Under the pieces are notes generated by a model. The model ran no database searches. It was not told the origin of the DNA and saw only the letters and a list, made by a program, of their open reading frames with translations. Below are positions 25,085 to 35,500 of a DNA stretch of 64,000 nucleotides, piece after piece. Source of the DNA: Myxocyprinus asiaticus (Eukaryota; Chordata; Actinopteri; Cypriniformes; Catostomidae); contig NC_059368.1 of assembly GCF_019703515.2 (NCBI RefSeq), positions 30,354,289 through 30,418,288 on the forward strand. Direction: 5' to 3'. The stretch's first letter is position 1. Every line of letters starts with the position of its first letter. A program made the translations under genes and the position numbers.

Positions 25085-25987
25085 ATGGCATCCTCAGCGG
25101 TGGCCACCCCACTCGGGTTGATGCATATGAGACCGTTTCAGCACTGGCTTCAGACTCTCCTGAGATGGGCATGGTGCCGCGGGACACATCGCATGGTCAT
25201 CACACCGTTCTGTCACCGCATCTTCAGCCCTTGGACCGACCTCACGTTTCTACGGGCAGGCGTTCCCCTAGAGCAGGTCTCCATGCGCGTCGTGGTCACG
25301 ACAGATGCCTCCAAAACAGGCTGGGGCACTGTTTGCAACAGGCACGCAGCTGCCGGCTTATGGACGGGCCAGCGGCTGCGTTGGCACATCAACTGCTTTG
25401 AGTTGATGGCAATCCTGCTCGCCCTGCGGAGGTTCCGGCCGTTGATCCAGGGCAAGCACGTTTTATTTCGGACAGACAACATGGCAATGGTAGCATATGT
25501 CAATCGCCAAGGCGATCTGCGCTCTCGTTGTATGTCACAACTCGCCTGCCATCTCCTCCTCTGGAGTCAGCAGCACCTCAAGTCGCTGCAAACCACTCAC
25601 ATCCCGGGTGACATCAACACTGCAGCGGACGCGCTGTCACGGCAGGTTACCCTCAGGGGAGAGTGGAGACTCCACCCTCAGGTGGTCCAGCTGATCTGGA
25701 GTCGATTTGGACAGGCACAGGTAGACCTATTTGCCTCCCAAGAATCCTCCCACTGCCCGCTCTGGTACACCCTGACTGAGGCACCTCTCAGCATAGACGT
25801 GCTGGCATACAGCTGGACCCTTGGCCTGCGCAAATATGCGTTTCCCCCAGTGAGCCTACTTGCACAGACTCTGTGCAAGGTCAGGGGGATGAGAAAAAGG
25901 TCGCCTGGTAGCACCCTACTGGCCCACCCATACGTGGTTCTCGGACCTCGCGCTCCTCGTGACAGCCCCCCCGGTGAATTCCCCTGA
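25085..25987 (+). CDS. DIRS C RNase H and downstream conserved block
   Basis: This is an open frame of 300 codons. RNase H acidic positions are visible in order: VVTTDASKTGWGTV (Asp), HINCFELMAILLALRRF (Glu), FRTDNMAMVAYVNRQGD (Asp) and INTAADALSRQ (Asp). It is followed by VDLFASQESSHCPLWYTLTE and SIDVLAYSW, a block shared with copies A and B. The frame ends at 25987 after a shift that overlaps the start of the recombinase frame at 25959. It would degrade the RNA strand of the element's RNA-DNA hybrid if still made, but the preceding RT is broken. Confidence 0.75.
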   Translation: MASSAVATPLGLMHMRPFQHWLQTLLRWAWCRGTHRMVITPFCHRIFSPWTDLTFLRAGVPLEQVSMRVVVTTDASKTGWGTVCNRHAAAGLWTGQRLRWHINCFELMAILLALRRFRPLIQGKHVLFRTDNMAMVAYVNRQGDLRSRCMSQLACHLLLWSQQHLKSLQTTHIPGDINTAADALSRQVTLRGEWRLHPQVVQLIWSRFGQAQVDLFASQESSHCPLWYTLTEAPLSIDVLAYSWTLGLRKYAFPPVSLLAQTLCKVRGMRKRSPGSTLLAHPYVVLGPRAPRDSPPGEFP

Positions 25988-27045
25988 GGAAGGACCTTCT
26001 TTCTCAGGGACGGGGAACCATCTGGTACCCGTGACCAGACCTCTGGAATCTCCATGTCTGGCCCCTGGACGGGACGCGGAAGACCTAAGCGGTCTACCAC
26101 CCGCAGTGGTAGACATGATCACTCAGGCTAGGGCCCCCCCTATGAGGCGCCTGTATGCCTTTAAGTGGCGTCTGTTTGCTAAGTGGTGTTCTTCCCAGTG
26201 GGAAGACCCCCAGAGATGTGCAGTCGGATCGGTGCTTTCCTTCCTGCAGGAGAGGTTGGAAGGGCGGCTGTCACCTTCCACCTTGAAGGTGTACATTGCT
26301 GCTATAGCAGCACACCACGACTCAGTGGATGGTAAGTGCTTAGGGAAGCACGATCTGATCATCAGGTTCCTGAGAGGTGCCAGGAGGCTGAACCCCTCCA
26401 GACCGTGCCTTGTTCCCTCATGGGACCTCTCTGTAGTTCTTCAGGGTCTACAGAGAGCCCCTTTTGAGCCTTTCCAGTCACCTGAGCTTAAGGCACTCTC
26501 CTTGAAGACTGCCCTCCTGACTGTGTTCACTTCCATCAAGAGGGTAGGAGACCTGCAAGCGTTCTCTGTCAGTGAAACGTGCCTGGAGTTCAGTCTGGGC
26601 TACTCTCACGTGATCTTGAGACCCCAACCGGGCTATGTGCCCAAGGTTCCCATGACCCCTTTTAGGGACCAGGTGGTGAAACTGTGAGCACTGCCCCTGG
26701 AGTAGGCAGACCCAGCCCTGTTGTTGCTGTGTCTGGTGCGCGAATTACGCATCTATTTGGATAACACGCAGAGCTTTAGTATATCTGTGCAGCTCTTTGT
26801 CTGCTTTGGTGCACAGCAGAAAGGAAGCGCTGTTTCCAAGCAGAGGATCGCCCACTGGCTCACTGACGCCATAGCTATGGTATATCACGGCCAGGACGTG
26901 CCACCCCCGGTAGGGCTACGAGCCCATTCTACCAGGGGTGCCTCTCTAACAGACATTTGCAGAGCAGCGGGCTGGACAACACCCAACACCTTGCAAGGTT
27001 CTACAACCTCCGGGTGGAACCGGTTTCATCCCGGGTAGTGGCATG
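25959..27045 (+). pseudogene. DIRS C tyrosine recombinase, broken
   Basis: It starts before LPPAVVDMITQARAPPMRRL and YAFKWRLFAKWCSSQ (core-binding domain), then STLKVYIAAIAAHHDSVDGK. The first catalytic Arg is in FTSIKRVGDLQAFS. Two in-frame stops follow (TGA at 26685, TAG near 26703), then QLFVCFGAQQKGSA, and RAHSTRG (H-x-x-R). Twelve codons present in copy D after HSIRG are deleted here. A one-base deletion before AAGGTTCTACAAC takes the catalytic Tyr (FARFYNL in copy D) out of frame. Confidence 0.85.
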
Positions 27046-27714
27046 CAATACAAGCGGATAAGCCCGGGATAGCCAGCCGGGTGTATCGCTTGCACATAGT
27101 GCCTTTCACCTCCTCTGAGCTGAAGAAGTGCGCCATTAATTCCCAGTAGTGTTCACAAACTATGTTCCCTGGTTGACTTCCTCCAAGCCCTGTGGCAGTC
27201 GAGTTTTCAGAGAGACTCACTGCCGGCCCAGTACACATGCTAACTAAGAGCCCTGTTCTGGGGTAGATGCTCCGTATGTGGCGGTTCCCTGTAAGGTAAC
27301 CCCATGTGATGTATATCTTCCACTAATTCGTTTCCCTGTTGGCAAACTGCGTCTTCCTTGGGCAGAGCCCCCTCTGCCACAGTCTCCGTGTTTGTAGTAA
27401 GTCCTCCCCCTGTTGGGTAGGATCTACCATGAGACTTCTCCACATGATCGGCAAGACCAGGTGACGTATTTTCCACTTAAATATCCCCCCCTCTCTCTGG
27501 GCGAGGTGTGGTCTAAGCGGTGTCCTCCCCTTGGGAGGGACACCCCACGACTAGACCTGGTCAGCCCAGTCGGATAATCCCCCTTTTTTTTAAGGGAGTG
27601 GGGGAGGTTACGTATGGGCCTGGTGTGCTGGCTACGAGGCACACAGTTGTCTGCCCGTCACACACCGCCAGTTCACGTAACACAGTTCAGCCTGTTGCGG
27701 CATTTTGTATAGGG

Positions 27715-27830
27715 ACCCCTAGTGTCACTACATCGACACAACGTCGAGTGAGTGACAGATGTCCTGTCAATGTCCTGGTTACTTGTGTAACCTCCGTTCC
27801 CTGATGGAGGGAATGAGACATTGTGTCCCT
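27715..27830 (+). repeat. DIRS C internal complementary region
   Basis: It contains GTGTCACTACATCGACACAA, then GAGTGAGTGACAGAT and GGTTACTTGTGTAACCTCCG. These are the outer sequences of both element ends brought together inside the right part of the element. DIRS elements use such a region to template or align circle closure (family knowledge). The match to the termini is less exact than in copy D. Confidence 0.7.
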
Positions 27831-27889
27831 CCTGCCACAATGCTGAACTACCCGCTGAAATGGCCGGACCTTGTCTCAGCTCCTCAGCA

Positions 27890-28098
27890 TAAAACCTGAA
27901 TGAGTGGTTGCATACCAGCTCCTTTTATACCCGTATGTCCGGGGGAGTGGCATGCAAATACCACTCGCCAATTTTCATTGGCCATTTATCAAAGGCCAGA
28001 GGTGTCTCGGGCTCCCAAGAGTGACCCCTAGTGTCACTACATCGACACAACGTCTCGTTCCCTCCATCAGGGAACGGAGGTTATGCAAGTAACCATGA
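27890..28098 (+). repeat. DIRS C right inverted terminal repeat
   Basis: It begins CTGAATGAGTGGTTGCATAC and runs to GGAGGTTATGCAAGTAACCA TGAC. The inner half is the reverse complement of the left repeat. The whole is closely matched, in reverse, by 49001-49205 of copy D. Confidence 0.85.
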
Positions 28099-29050
28099 CG
28101 TTTTGTCATATCATTAATGAAATGCAATAGATTTGTTACCTCTAAAAAGTTTAATGTCATAACGTTTAGTTATGTTGTTGCACCTAAGAGGGATTGTTTT
28201 GTTATTGCCGAAGAAGATCAGACTGATTTTGGATCAGGGCTGTGATCATGGACAAATATAGGGAGGAATTAGTCTGAAATTCCTCCCAGGTTTTAATGCC
28301 TTTAATACACATTCTTAACTTCTCCTCAGTAATCCCAGATTCACTGCAAGAGCGACAAGGTCGTATCGAGGATTTGCACCTTCTTAGTGTAAAAAGTGCT
28401 GATGCAAAGCATAAATAAATAGTTTAGGGAATTTGTTGCCCCCTGCGGCTGGACTTTTGCCATTACATTGAACATGTGAGTGCTTATACTTGACGCCCTT
28501 AAGTTCAGAATGTGTCATATTCAGAGGCTGGGTGGTTAAATAAGTCACTTTTATGACAGTTTTAAGTCTTTGTTATAATAGTTTTATGGTTGTAGCCATG
28601 TTTTTCTGGTCATTTTTGGTCAGTGAGAAAGTTTTTGACCCCCATAAGTTTAACACGGGCATTAGTGTGTGATTGTCAGTGCTTAAACTCATGCTCACTG
28701 TATTGTCTATGTACAGGCGTTTGTGCTGAATATTATACAACCCCCTCTCTCTCTCTCTGTCAAAGTGTAGTGCTGTATATGTGTGAACACAGCTTCCCTT
28801 CTGTGAAAACTTGGAATAATCTGTTTTCTGCCTTTTTCTGAGCCCACTGGGAGATGACTTCAGCCTGTCAATGTTCGTCTACATGTCTGTGTATTGTACA
28901 TGTATGTGTATCTTTTCCTGTCTGTGTGTGGTTTGTATTTTAAATGTTATACACTGCATGGTGTTCCTGGTCTGATTTGTACTTTATTTTTTATTGTAAA
29001 AAAAAAATAACAAAAGGGGAAAATAAAGAAGTATATGCATTTTGTAGCTT
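28099..29050 (+). other. Unique sequence, possible distal 3' UTR of prkaa2
   Basis: This less repetitive stretch between DIRS C and a polyadenylation-type signal has no coding frame. It could be the displaced 3' end of the prkaa2 transcript, whose UTR is long in mammals. That is a guess from position. Confidence 0.3.
29022..29027 (+). other. Candidate polyadenylation signal AATAAA
   Basis: AATAAA follows a T-rich then A-rich stretch and is followed by TGCATTTTGTAGCTTGCC. It is the first plausible plus-strand signal after DIRS C, but in AT-rich DNA such hexamers are common. Confidence 0.3.
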
Positions 29051-30336
29051 GCCTAGTTATGTCAATGTTATAATGGTATAAAACGTATGCAGTTTGGGGC
29101 AAATCAACAGTTTTGCTCTATAATACCTACTGGAGATGCAACCAAAATTAATTTCTGAGCTTTCTAGCATAGACAAAAACATTTAACATTTTTGAAAACA
29201 AATTTTTTTTTTTTTTTTATACAGCAAATTATTCACAGAGCTGTGGCATAGTATGTATGCCTTTGTTTAAAGAAATAAAATAAAAAAATAAAACACTTGC
29301 ACAAACTTGCACTACAAGCATGGACATATTTCCCTAATGTAGAGTAGCCCAAATGAAGACTGGCAATACTTACAGAGTACTGCTTGTAAAGCATAAAAAA
29401 GAAAAAATATAATACTAATTAATCCTATACAAATACAGATTGTGGTTATATAAACCTCTAAATTGCAATTCTAAAAAAAATTATGCCTGAAAAACAATGC
29501 TGACTTAAGAATTACAGCTATAAATGAGCACATGGCAATAAACTGTAAAATAAAACCTTATTTTGGCCATGTTTTTATCTGACAGCTTTAAAATCAGTGT
29601 TCAATTATAAGCTCATTAGGTAACCTCAGACTAGACACAAACTTTGCACTTTTTGCCAGAGAACTGATGATTATATCCACACAATCCAGGATGTGTGGCT
29701 GATTGTAAAAGAAAAAAAAAAAAAAAAGAAAGAAAATGAACTAACACTTAAATTTACAGCAGACATGTAAGGGTTTAAATAAACTGAAATAACCACATTA
29801 TAGAAACTCTTGCCTGCAGACACTTGCTCACCAAGCTACATACACACTTATGCGCACAGTCACAAACATATTTTTCACACGTGAAAGACACATTTCCTGA
29901 GCTTTTGTGGGTGACATTTCCCATGGTACTCTTCAAAACAGCAGGGTTATGAACTCAGAAAGAACCAGGGAAACTATGTGACCAGCCAGTGTGATTCATC
30001 ATTCCATCTTGCTGTCTGAACTACTCAGCTATTTTGTGGTGGTTTTGATTGGCCTACAACAGACAAACACATTTCCTAAAATGTCAGTAAACAACTTTGA
30101 AACATCAAGAGGACAGAGCTCACAATAAAAATTAAAAAAGGACAGAATAAAGAATGAATTTATACTCTAATAACACAGCTCTCTGGATTATGTGATTCTG
30201 ATTGGTCAGTCATGGCTTTCTGTTGTAAAGTACAATATGTTTATAATGAACACTAAACTGTATATTTTGACTGCAGTCAAAGGCGATTTTTTTTTTCTCT
30301 CAACATATCTGTGCTATTTTAGGCCTCTTTTATCCA
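29051..30336. other. Intergenic sequence between the two convergent genes
   Basis: Homopolymer A and T runs and AT-rich DNA. A search of the minus strand for a C-terminal SH3-like FYB exon (a YGYV-type motif) found nothing. Confidence 0.45.
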
Positions 30337-30402
30337 GTGTTGGGAAAGCTGCTTTGAAACTGTAGCTTCACAGTCAAGCTACTCTTAAGTAGTTCGCTAC
30401 AC

Positions 30403-31362
30403 CAGGTGTTTTCAAACTGGGTTCCGGGGACTCCTAGGGGTCGTGAGGGAATGCTAGGGGGTCCGTGGAACATTTCAGAAAAAAAAGAATAAAGTAAACA
30501 TTAACACTTTACAATGAGGTTGCATTTGTTAACATTAGTTAACAACTTTAGTTACCATGATCTTACAATGAACAATACTTTTACAGCATTTATTAATCTT
30601 GGTTAATGTTTGTTTCAACATATACTAATACACTGTCAAAAGTTGTATTTGTTAACATAAGGTAATGCACTATGAACTAATATGAACTAACAATGAACAA
30701 TTGTATTTTATTAACTAACATGAACAAAGATTAATAAATGCTGTAAAAATATATTGTTCGTTGTTTGTTTGTGATATCTAATGCATTAACTAATGTTAAC
30801 AAATGGAACCTTATTGTAAAGTGTTACCAAGTAAACATTAACTGAATTTGACATTATTTCAGTTTCATTCTGAAATCATGAGATTAATCATTGATTTAAT
30901 TCTAGTGACAGCCATTGATTTTAACAGTAAGACATTAAAACACATTTTTATCTAGTATCATTAGATATGTATTTAGTGTCATAGACAGTAAGTGTTCATC
31001 TCTCTTTCTTTACAGCATACATACTTTCAAGTATAATTTGCATTTGTGTTGTATCTTTCTAGGGATTTTATTTGTCACTGTTACTTTGTAAGGGTTGTAA
31101 TAATATTACTCTAATAGTGGACAGAAAACAGATACACCGTCAGCTTAATTTAGCTTTAGTACAATAACACTATAAAAGCCAATTATATAATTTTACAAAG
31201 AAAATGTTATCTTTATTATATTATGATTATTTTTCTTACACAATATAAATGAGTTTTTATACATGAAAATATATCGTTATTTTAATATTTAGGAAGGGGG
31301 TCCCTCGCAAGGGGATCGTCATTTTGGAGGGTCCTTTGCATAAAAAATTTAGAAAATCCCTG
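30403..31362. mobile_element. Non-autonomous hAT-like transposon, nested
   Basis: The ends are CAGGTGTTTTCAAACTGG and, on the other strand, CAGGGATTTTCTAAATTT. A perfect 8-bp target duplication CGCTACAC is at 30395-30402 and 31363-31370. The 960-bp interior has no transposase and hosts a further MITE. Confidence 0.85.
30501..30828. mobile_element. Angel-like inverted-repeat MITE, innermost of the nest
   Basis: The right end reads GGTAACACTTTACAATAAGG on the other strand and the left begins TTAACACTTTACAATGAGG. It is the same family as 8078-8355. Confidence 0.75.
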
Positions 31363-31460
31363 CGCTACACTACAAGCTACTAACAAAATGTAGCTAGCTA
31401 ACGTAAACTATTTTTAGATATATAACAATTGGATGATATTATTTAATTGTGTAATCAGAA

Positions 31461-31918
31461 GGGGCCTGGGTAGCTCAGCAAGTAAAGATGCTGACTACCA
31501 CACCTGGAGTCGCGAGTTCAAATCCAGGGTGTGCTGAGTGACTCGAGTCAGGCTTCCTAAGCAACCAACTGGCCTGATTGCTAGGGTGGGAAGAGTCACT
31601 TTGGCTTAACCTCCTCATGGTCGCTATAATGTGGTTCTCACTCTCAGTGTGGTGAGTGGTGAGTTGTGCGTGGATGTGGCGGAGAATAGAGTGAGCCTCC
31701 ACACACACTAGGTCTCTGCAGTAATGCGCTCAACAAGCCACTTGATAAAATGCATGGATTGACTGTCTCAGACGCAGAGGCAACGAGATTTGTCCTCCAC
31801 CACCCAGATTGAGGCAAGTCCCTATGCCACCACGAGGACTTAGAGCGCATTGGGAATTGGGCATGCCAAACTGGGGAGAAAAGGGGAGAAAAATCCCCCC
31901 TCCTCCCAAACAAATGAT
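31461..31918 (+). mobile_element. tRNA-derived SINE, full copy
   Basis: It starts GGGGCCTGGGTAGCTCAGCA (A box), with B box GAGTTCAAATCC. The body is shared with 14837-15200 and it ends GGGGAGAAAAATCCCCCC. The flanks GTAATCAGAA (31451) and ATAATCAGAG (31919) look like an imperfect target duplication. Confidence 0.85.
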
Positions 31919-31989
31919 ATAATCAGAGGTTATGAATGTTAAATTAAATAATATTGTCTGATAGTTATATATTTAATTAGGGTGACATT

Positions 31990-32145
31990 CCCTAACAAAA
32001 ATTAACCATGGTTTTATTACAGTAACCATAGTTTAACCATGATATTTGTAATAAAACCATAGTTACCACAAAATTAAACATGGTTACAACAGTCAGGGTA
32101 CTACAATATCACTATAGTAAAACCATGGTTAATTTTCATAAGGGT
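31990..32145. mobile_element. Short palindromic MITE (AACCATGGTTTTA family)
   Basis: The ends AAAAATTAACCATGGTTTTA and TAAAACCATGGTTAATTTT are complementary over 19 bp across about 145 bp. Related fragments lie at 47505-47730. Confidence 0.75.
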
Positions 32146-32405
32146 TAAAGAAATCGGGTGACACTTAAATTTATACTTAATTTAACAGAAATGCATACTT
32201 AATATAAACTAATTAAATTAGAAACACCCTATTTTATATAACTGAATTTAAATAGAGTGATAAATATCAGCAATTGACTACAGATTTCATTTAAAAAAGA
32301 AGACAAAGTCCCTTTAAGGCTGCACGTGTCAGGATCCTGCCCTGCATGGCAGCTGGGCCTCTGTCTATGTTCTGTGTCTGTAGATGTGCCCCAAATTGCG
32401 CTCTG

Positions 32406-32475
32406 TCAAAGTGTGTACTGTATTTGATGAAGGTACACTTCTCGCCGGAAAGATTTGGTCATTCGGTATTTTTTG
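32406..32475 (-). CDS. fyb2: fyb2 possible terminal exon
   Basis: After GACAG, in the correct phase, the frame reads KKYRMTKSFRREVYLHQIQY-TL and stops at TGA (32408-32406). The acceptor has a poor pyrimidine tract (it follows a GACA repeat). The peptide only vaguely recalls the K-x-x-x-F-R-x-x-F segment before the C-terminal SH3 of FYB proteins. Another donor here could lead to exons I did not find. Confidence 0.35.
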
Positions 32476-32502
32476 CTGTCAGTCCAGCCGTTTCTTTTAC
32501 CA

Positions 32503-32534
<32 letters not shown>

Positions 32535-35500
32535 GGGTTCTCAACTCCTGCCAGCAGTGTTTAAACTGAAATCTAAACCTTTTATTATTTAATTCATTTC
32601 ATACATACTTGCTATAAATTGGCATGGAGTCACCAGCTATGATGTCAGCATATAGGTCTGGAGGAGGAAGTATCTGGAGGTTTGAGATTTCAAGATCATC
32701 TTCCGTATTTCTGCAGAAGAACAACAAAAACAGTCCAGGAGCTGTACTACAGAAACTTCCTAACTCTAGAATCCTGTCTTAGCTGCTTAGTAACCATGGC
32801 GATTTCAGACTCATGACTTGAGTTTGTCAGATCTAAGATAGGATGTTTCTGTAGTATGGTGCCTGATCAGGTCATCTGAGCTAGTATAGCTTGGCAGCTC
32901 ACTCTATAGGCTAAGGGAATGAGACAGGCTTTCTGAAGAACAATCTCAGACATTCATGAAAAACCAGTGTGGCCACATACTCCAGCAGAGAAAAGTAAGT
33001 TCATAAATGAGTGTGTGAATGTGTGTTTTATGTAAGAACTTGCTTTTCTGAATGTGGTTGGTCAGTTTTTTTGAGAATACTTACAAGCTGCCAGGATTCT
33101 CTTTATGTGCAGATGAAACAAGAAGTAGAGGAATGAAAAGAAAACAAAAGTGAGCATAGGTAAAAGTGATTTTTTAGGTAATTAAGGCTTAGACAACAGA
33201 CACAAAAATATACCTGGTTTAGATGCTTGCATTCTTGATGGGCAAACAACCAAATAAGGAAATGGGAAGTAGAGAAAACATAATTACAGCAATCCCGTAG
33301 CATTATTGTTTAAAGTAACTGAACATTAGTGAATTAATTAGAAAATAGCTAAGTTGACAGCAAAGCGATGTCCTACATTGGGGTGTTGTTTTCCGGAAGA
33401 GCCTGAGAGGGAGTCTTAGGCTGAGTAAAGAATGTGGCTAGTTTTTGAAGGGCTTCCTGATTTGTTCTGCAATGCACAATAAGCAAACAATTATTCTTGT
33501 GTTCTTGTGAAACATGGATTACTTGGGGAGTATGATTGATATCATTTTAATGAGTAGAAAGAAATGCCCTTACTGTACTTTCATGTAATTTGGATCAGAC
33601 TCCGTTTGCTGGACAAGACCTGGTTCACTCATTGAGACTGGAACATACAGTATAAATGAGCTTTTAAATTAATCTTAAACATGAATAAATTTTATCACTA
33701 GTAATTGATAAAAAGCAACAAATCAAGCAAGAAAGAACAAAATGAAAGATTAAGTGTGTGATTTTTGTACATTTAGCAACACTGTACGGAAATAAGTTTG
33801 GGTCATTGGTCGGATATTTGATAGTCCCGCCCCAAACACAGGCCATTGGTTAAGTCAATGTTTCTGTGTCCAGTCACAATGCTCAAACAATGTTTTGATG
33901 GTCCCACAGTCACAGCGTTTACATTTCTGGGGAAATCAACTTAAAATTGGCTACTTAAACTTGACTCTGGATATTAATAATATTCAGTTGAGGTAGAAAA
34001 AAGTATTTTAACATAGAATAAATTACACATTCCACCTTTAAGAGAGAGAGAATGTATGCATGAGAGAAAGAAAAATCTTTAAAGTATAGTTTTTCCCAGT
34101 CTTTTATAAGGTGTTCCTATGAATGTGTTTTAATCATGCCTCGTGAGTGACTCACCTCTCGTTGGCATGGCTTGTGTCTGATTCATCCCTCTGAAAGATT
34201 GACAACAGTGGCTTAGCTACCAACTACAGCTTTACAGACAAATAGTAAAATGTATAGAAAATTCAATAGACTACAAGCACAAGGCCACACACAGACAGAC
34301 ATTTGAGGTAATACATACATGTGTGGGATTTCTGATGGAGAGCCATATGCAGTTTCATCATCATCACATGTCCACTCCTCATCTGAGTCATCTGAGACTG
34401 AGGAAATAAATGAGAACAACGTGAGTGCAGCTTATTTGAGCTGAAAATAACCTACTATTGAAAAGTAATGCACAAAATCACCAGTGTTGGGTAAGTTACT
34501 TTAAAAGTATTCCACTACAAATGACTAATTACTTATCATGATTACTAAAAAAGTAATTGCATTAAGCATGACTTTTTTTTCTCTTAAGAATAAGGAAGTT
34601 ACTTGATACAACACTTTTCAAGTTTTTGTTTTCCCCTTCAGGAATTCAAAATATTGTCTATATTCCCTCATTCATTGTTGCCCGAAAGTCATACACACAG
34701 AACCACATGCTCTCCCCTACAATGACTTGTTAGGGGGTGCATGTTCTTCTGCTGTCAAGGAATGGCAAACAGACTAACATGTTTTAAATGTATTCTACAT
34801 AATATTATTTTAGAAATATGTGTAACCCAAGTAATGTATTTAAAAGTAATTAAGTTAACTGGAAGTCAGTAACTGTAATCAGATTACAAGAATTTAAAAA
34901 GTAATGTGTTACGCTACCTTTTTTTACTTACTATAATTAGATTACAGTAACTAATTATTTCACCAATTAACTTAATTACTATCTACAGAAACCAACACTA
35001 AATTTACACTCTAAATCAGTGGTTTTCAACCTTATTTTGATGAACCTTGCATTTTTTTTAATTCAAGCAGATGGAGGGCTATATCTGGGGCCTATAAAAT
35101 AAAAATGCGAAGACAGAAACTAATGATAAAAGTGATATTGTTAAGATATTTTACATTTGCCTTTTTAAAATGTATTCATTAATTATTTATTTTTATAGTT
35201 TTAACGGTGGTATTTGTAACAAGACCATAGTAAACACATGGAAGCATGGATCTTCTTCACTGCCATGGTTAGATGTAACATGATTTCTGTAAAACAAACT
35301 ATGGCATTTTTCTCTAATCACATGTAAAAACAATAAATACAAAATATAAATATTTATAAGTTGTAACAAAAATGTATTATATTCCCTCACTCCCCTTATG
35401 AAGCCTATGACAAATCTAATAGAACTGAAGTAGTGATATGATAATATTTATTATCAATCTATTTCTGCCTAAAGTACAGTTAGTGTTACTATAGTAAGTT

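Larger units (their letters stand above)
22168..28098 (+). mobile_element. DIRS-like retrotransposon, near-complete copy C
   Basis: The order is left terminal repeat, gag-like ORF, RT, RNase H with a downstream block, tyrosine recombinase, internal complementary region, right terminal repeat. The repeats are inverted: TTTGCATGCCACTCCCCC and GGAGCTGGTATGCAACCACT at the left recur reversed at 27900-27970. The left repeat lacks about 130 outer bases present at the right end. Such elements integrate through a circular intermediate with a tyrosine recombinase and leave no target duplication (family knowledge). Frameshifts and stops in every gene make this copy non-autonomous. Confidence 0.9.
30337..31420. 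repeat. Outer dispersed repeat split by a hAT-like element
   Basis: The left part CCAGTGTTGGGAAAGCTGCT to AGTAGTTCGCTACAC, and the right part CTACAAGCTACTAACAAAAT, become continuous when 30403-31370 is removed. It is non-coding. Confidence 0.65.

Noticed and set aside
31461..31540. Possible functional tRNA gene at the SINE head
   Set aside because: A and B boxes are present but the sequence continues into a SINE body with flanking duplications. It is also duplicated at 14837-15200.
32346..32569. Plus-strand frame with VKVCTVFDEGTLLAGKIW
   Set aside because: It has no known domain. The same DNA on the minus strand fits the fyb2 phase better, though weakly.
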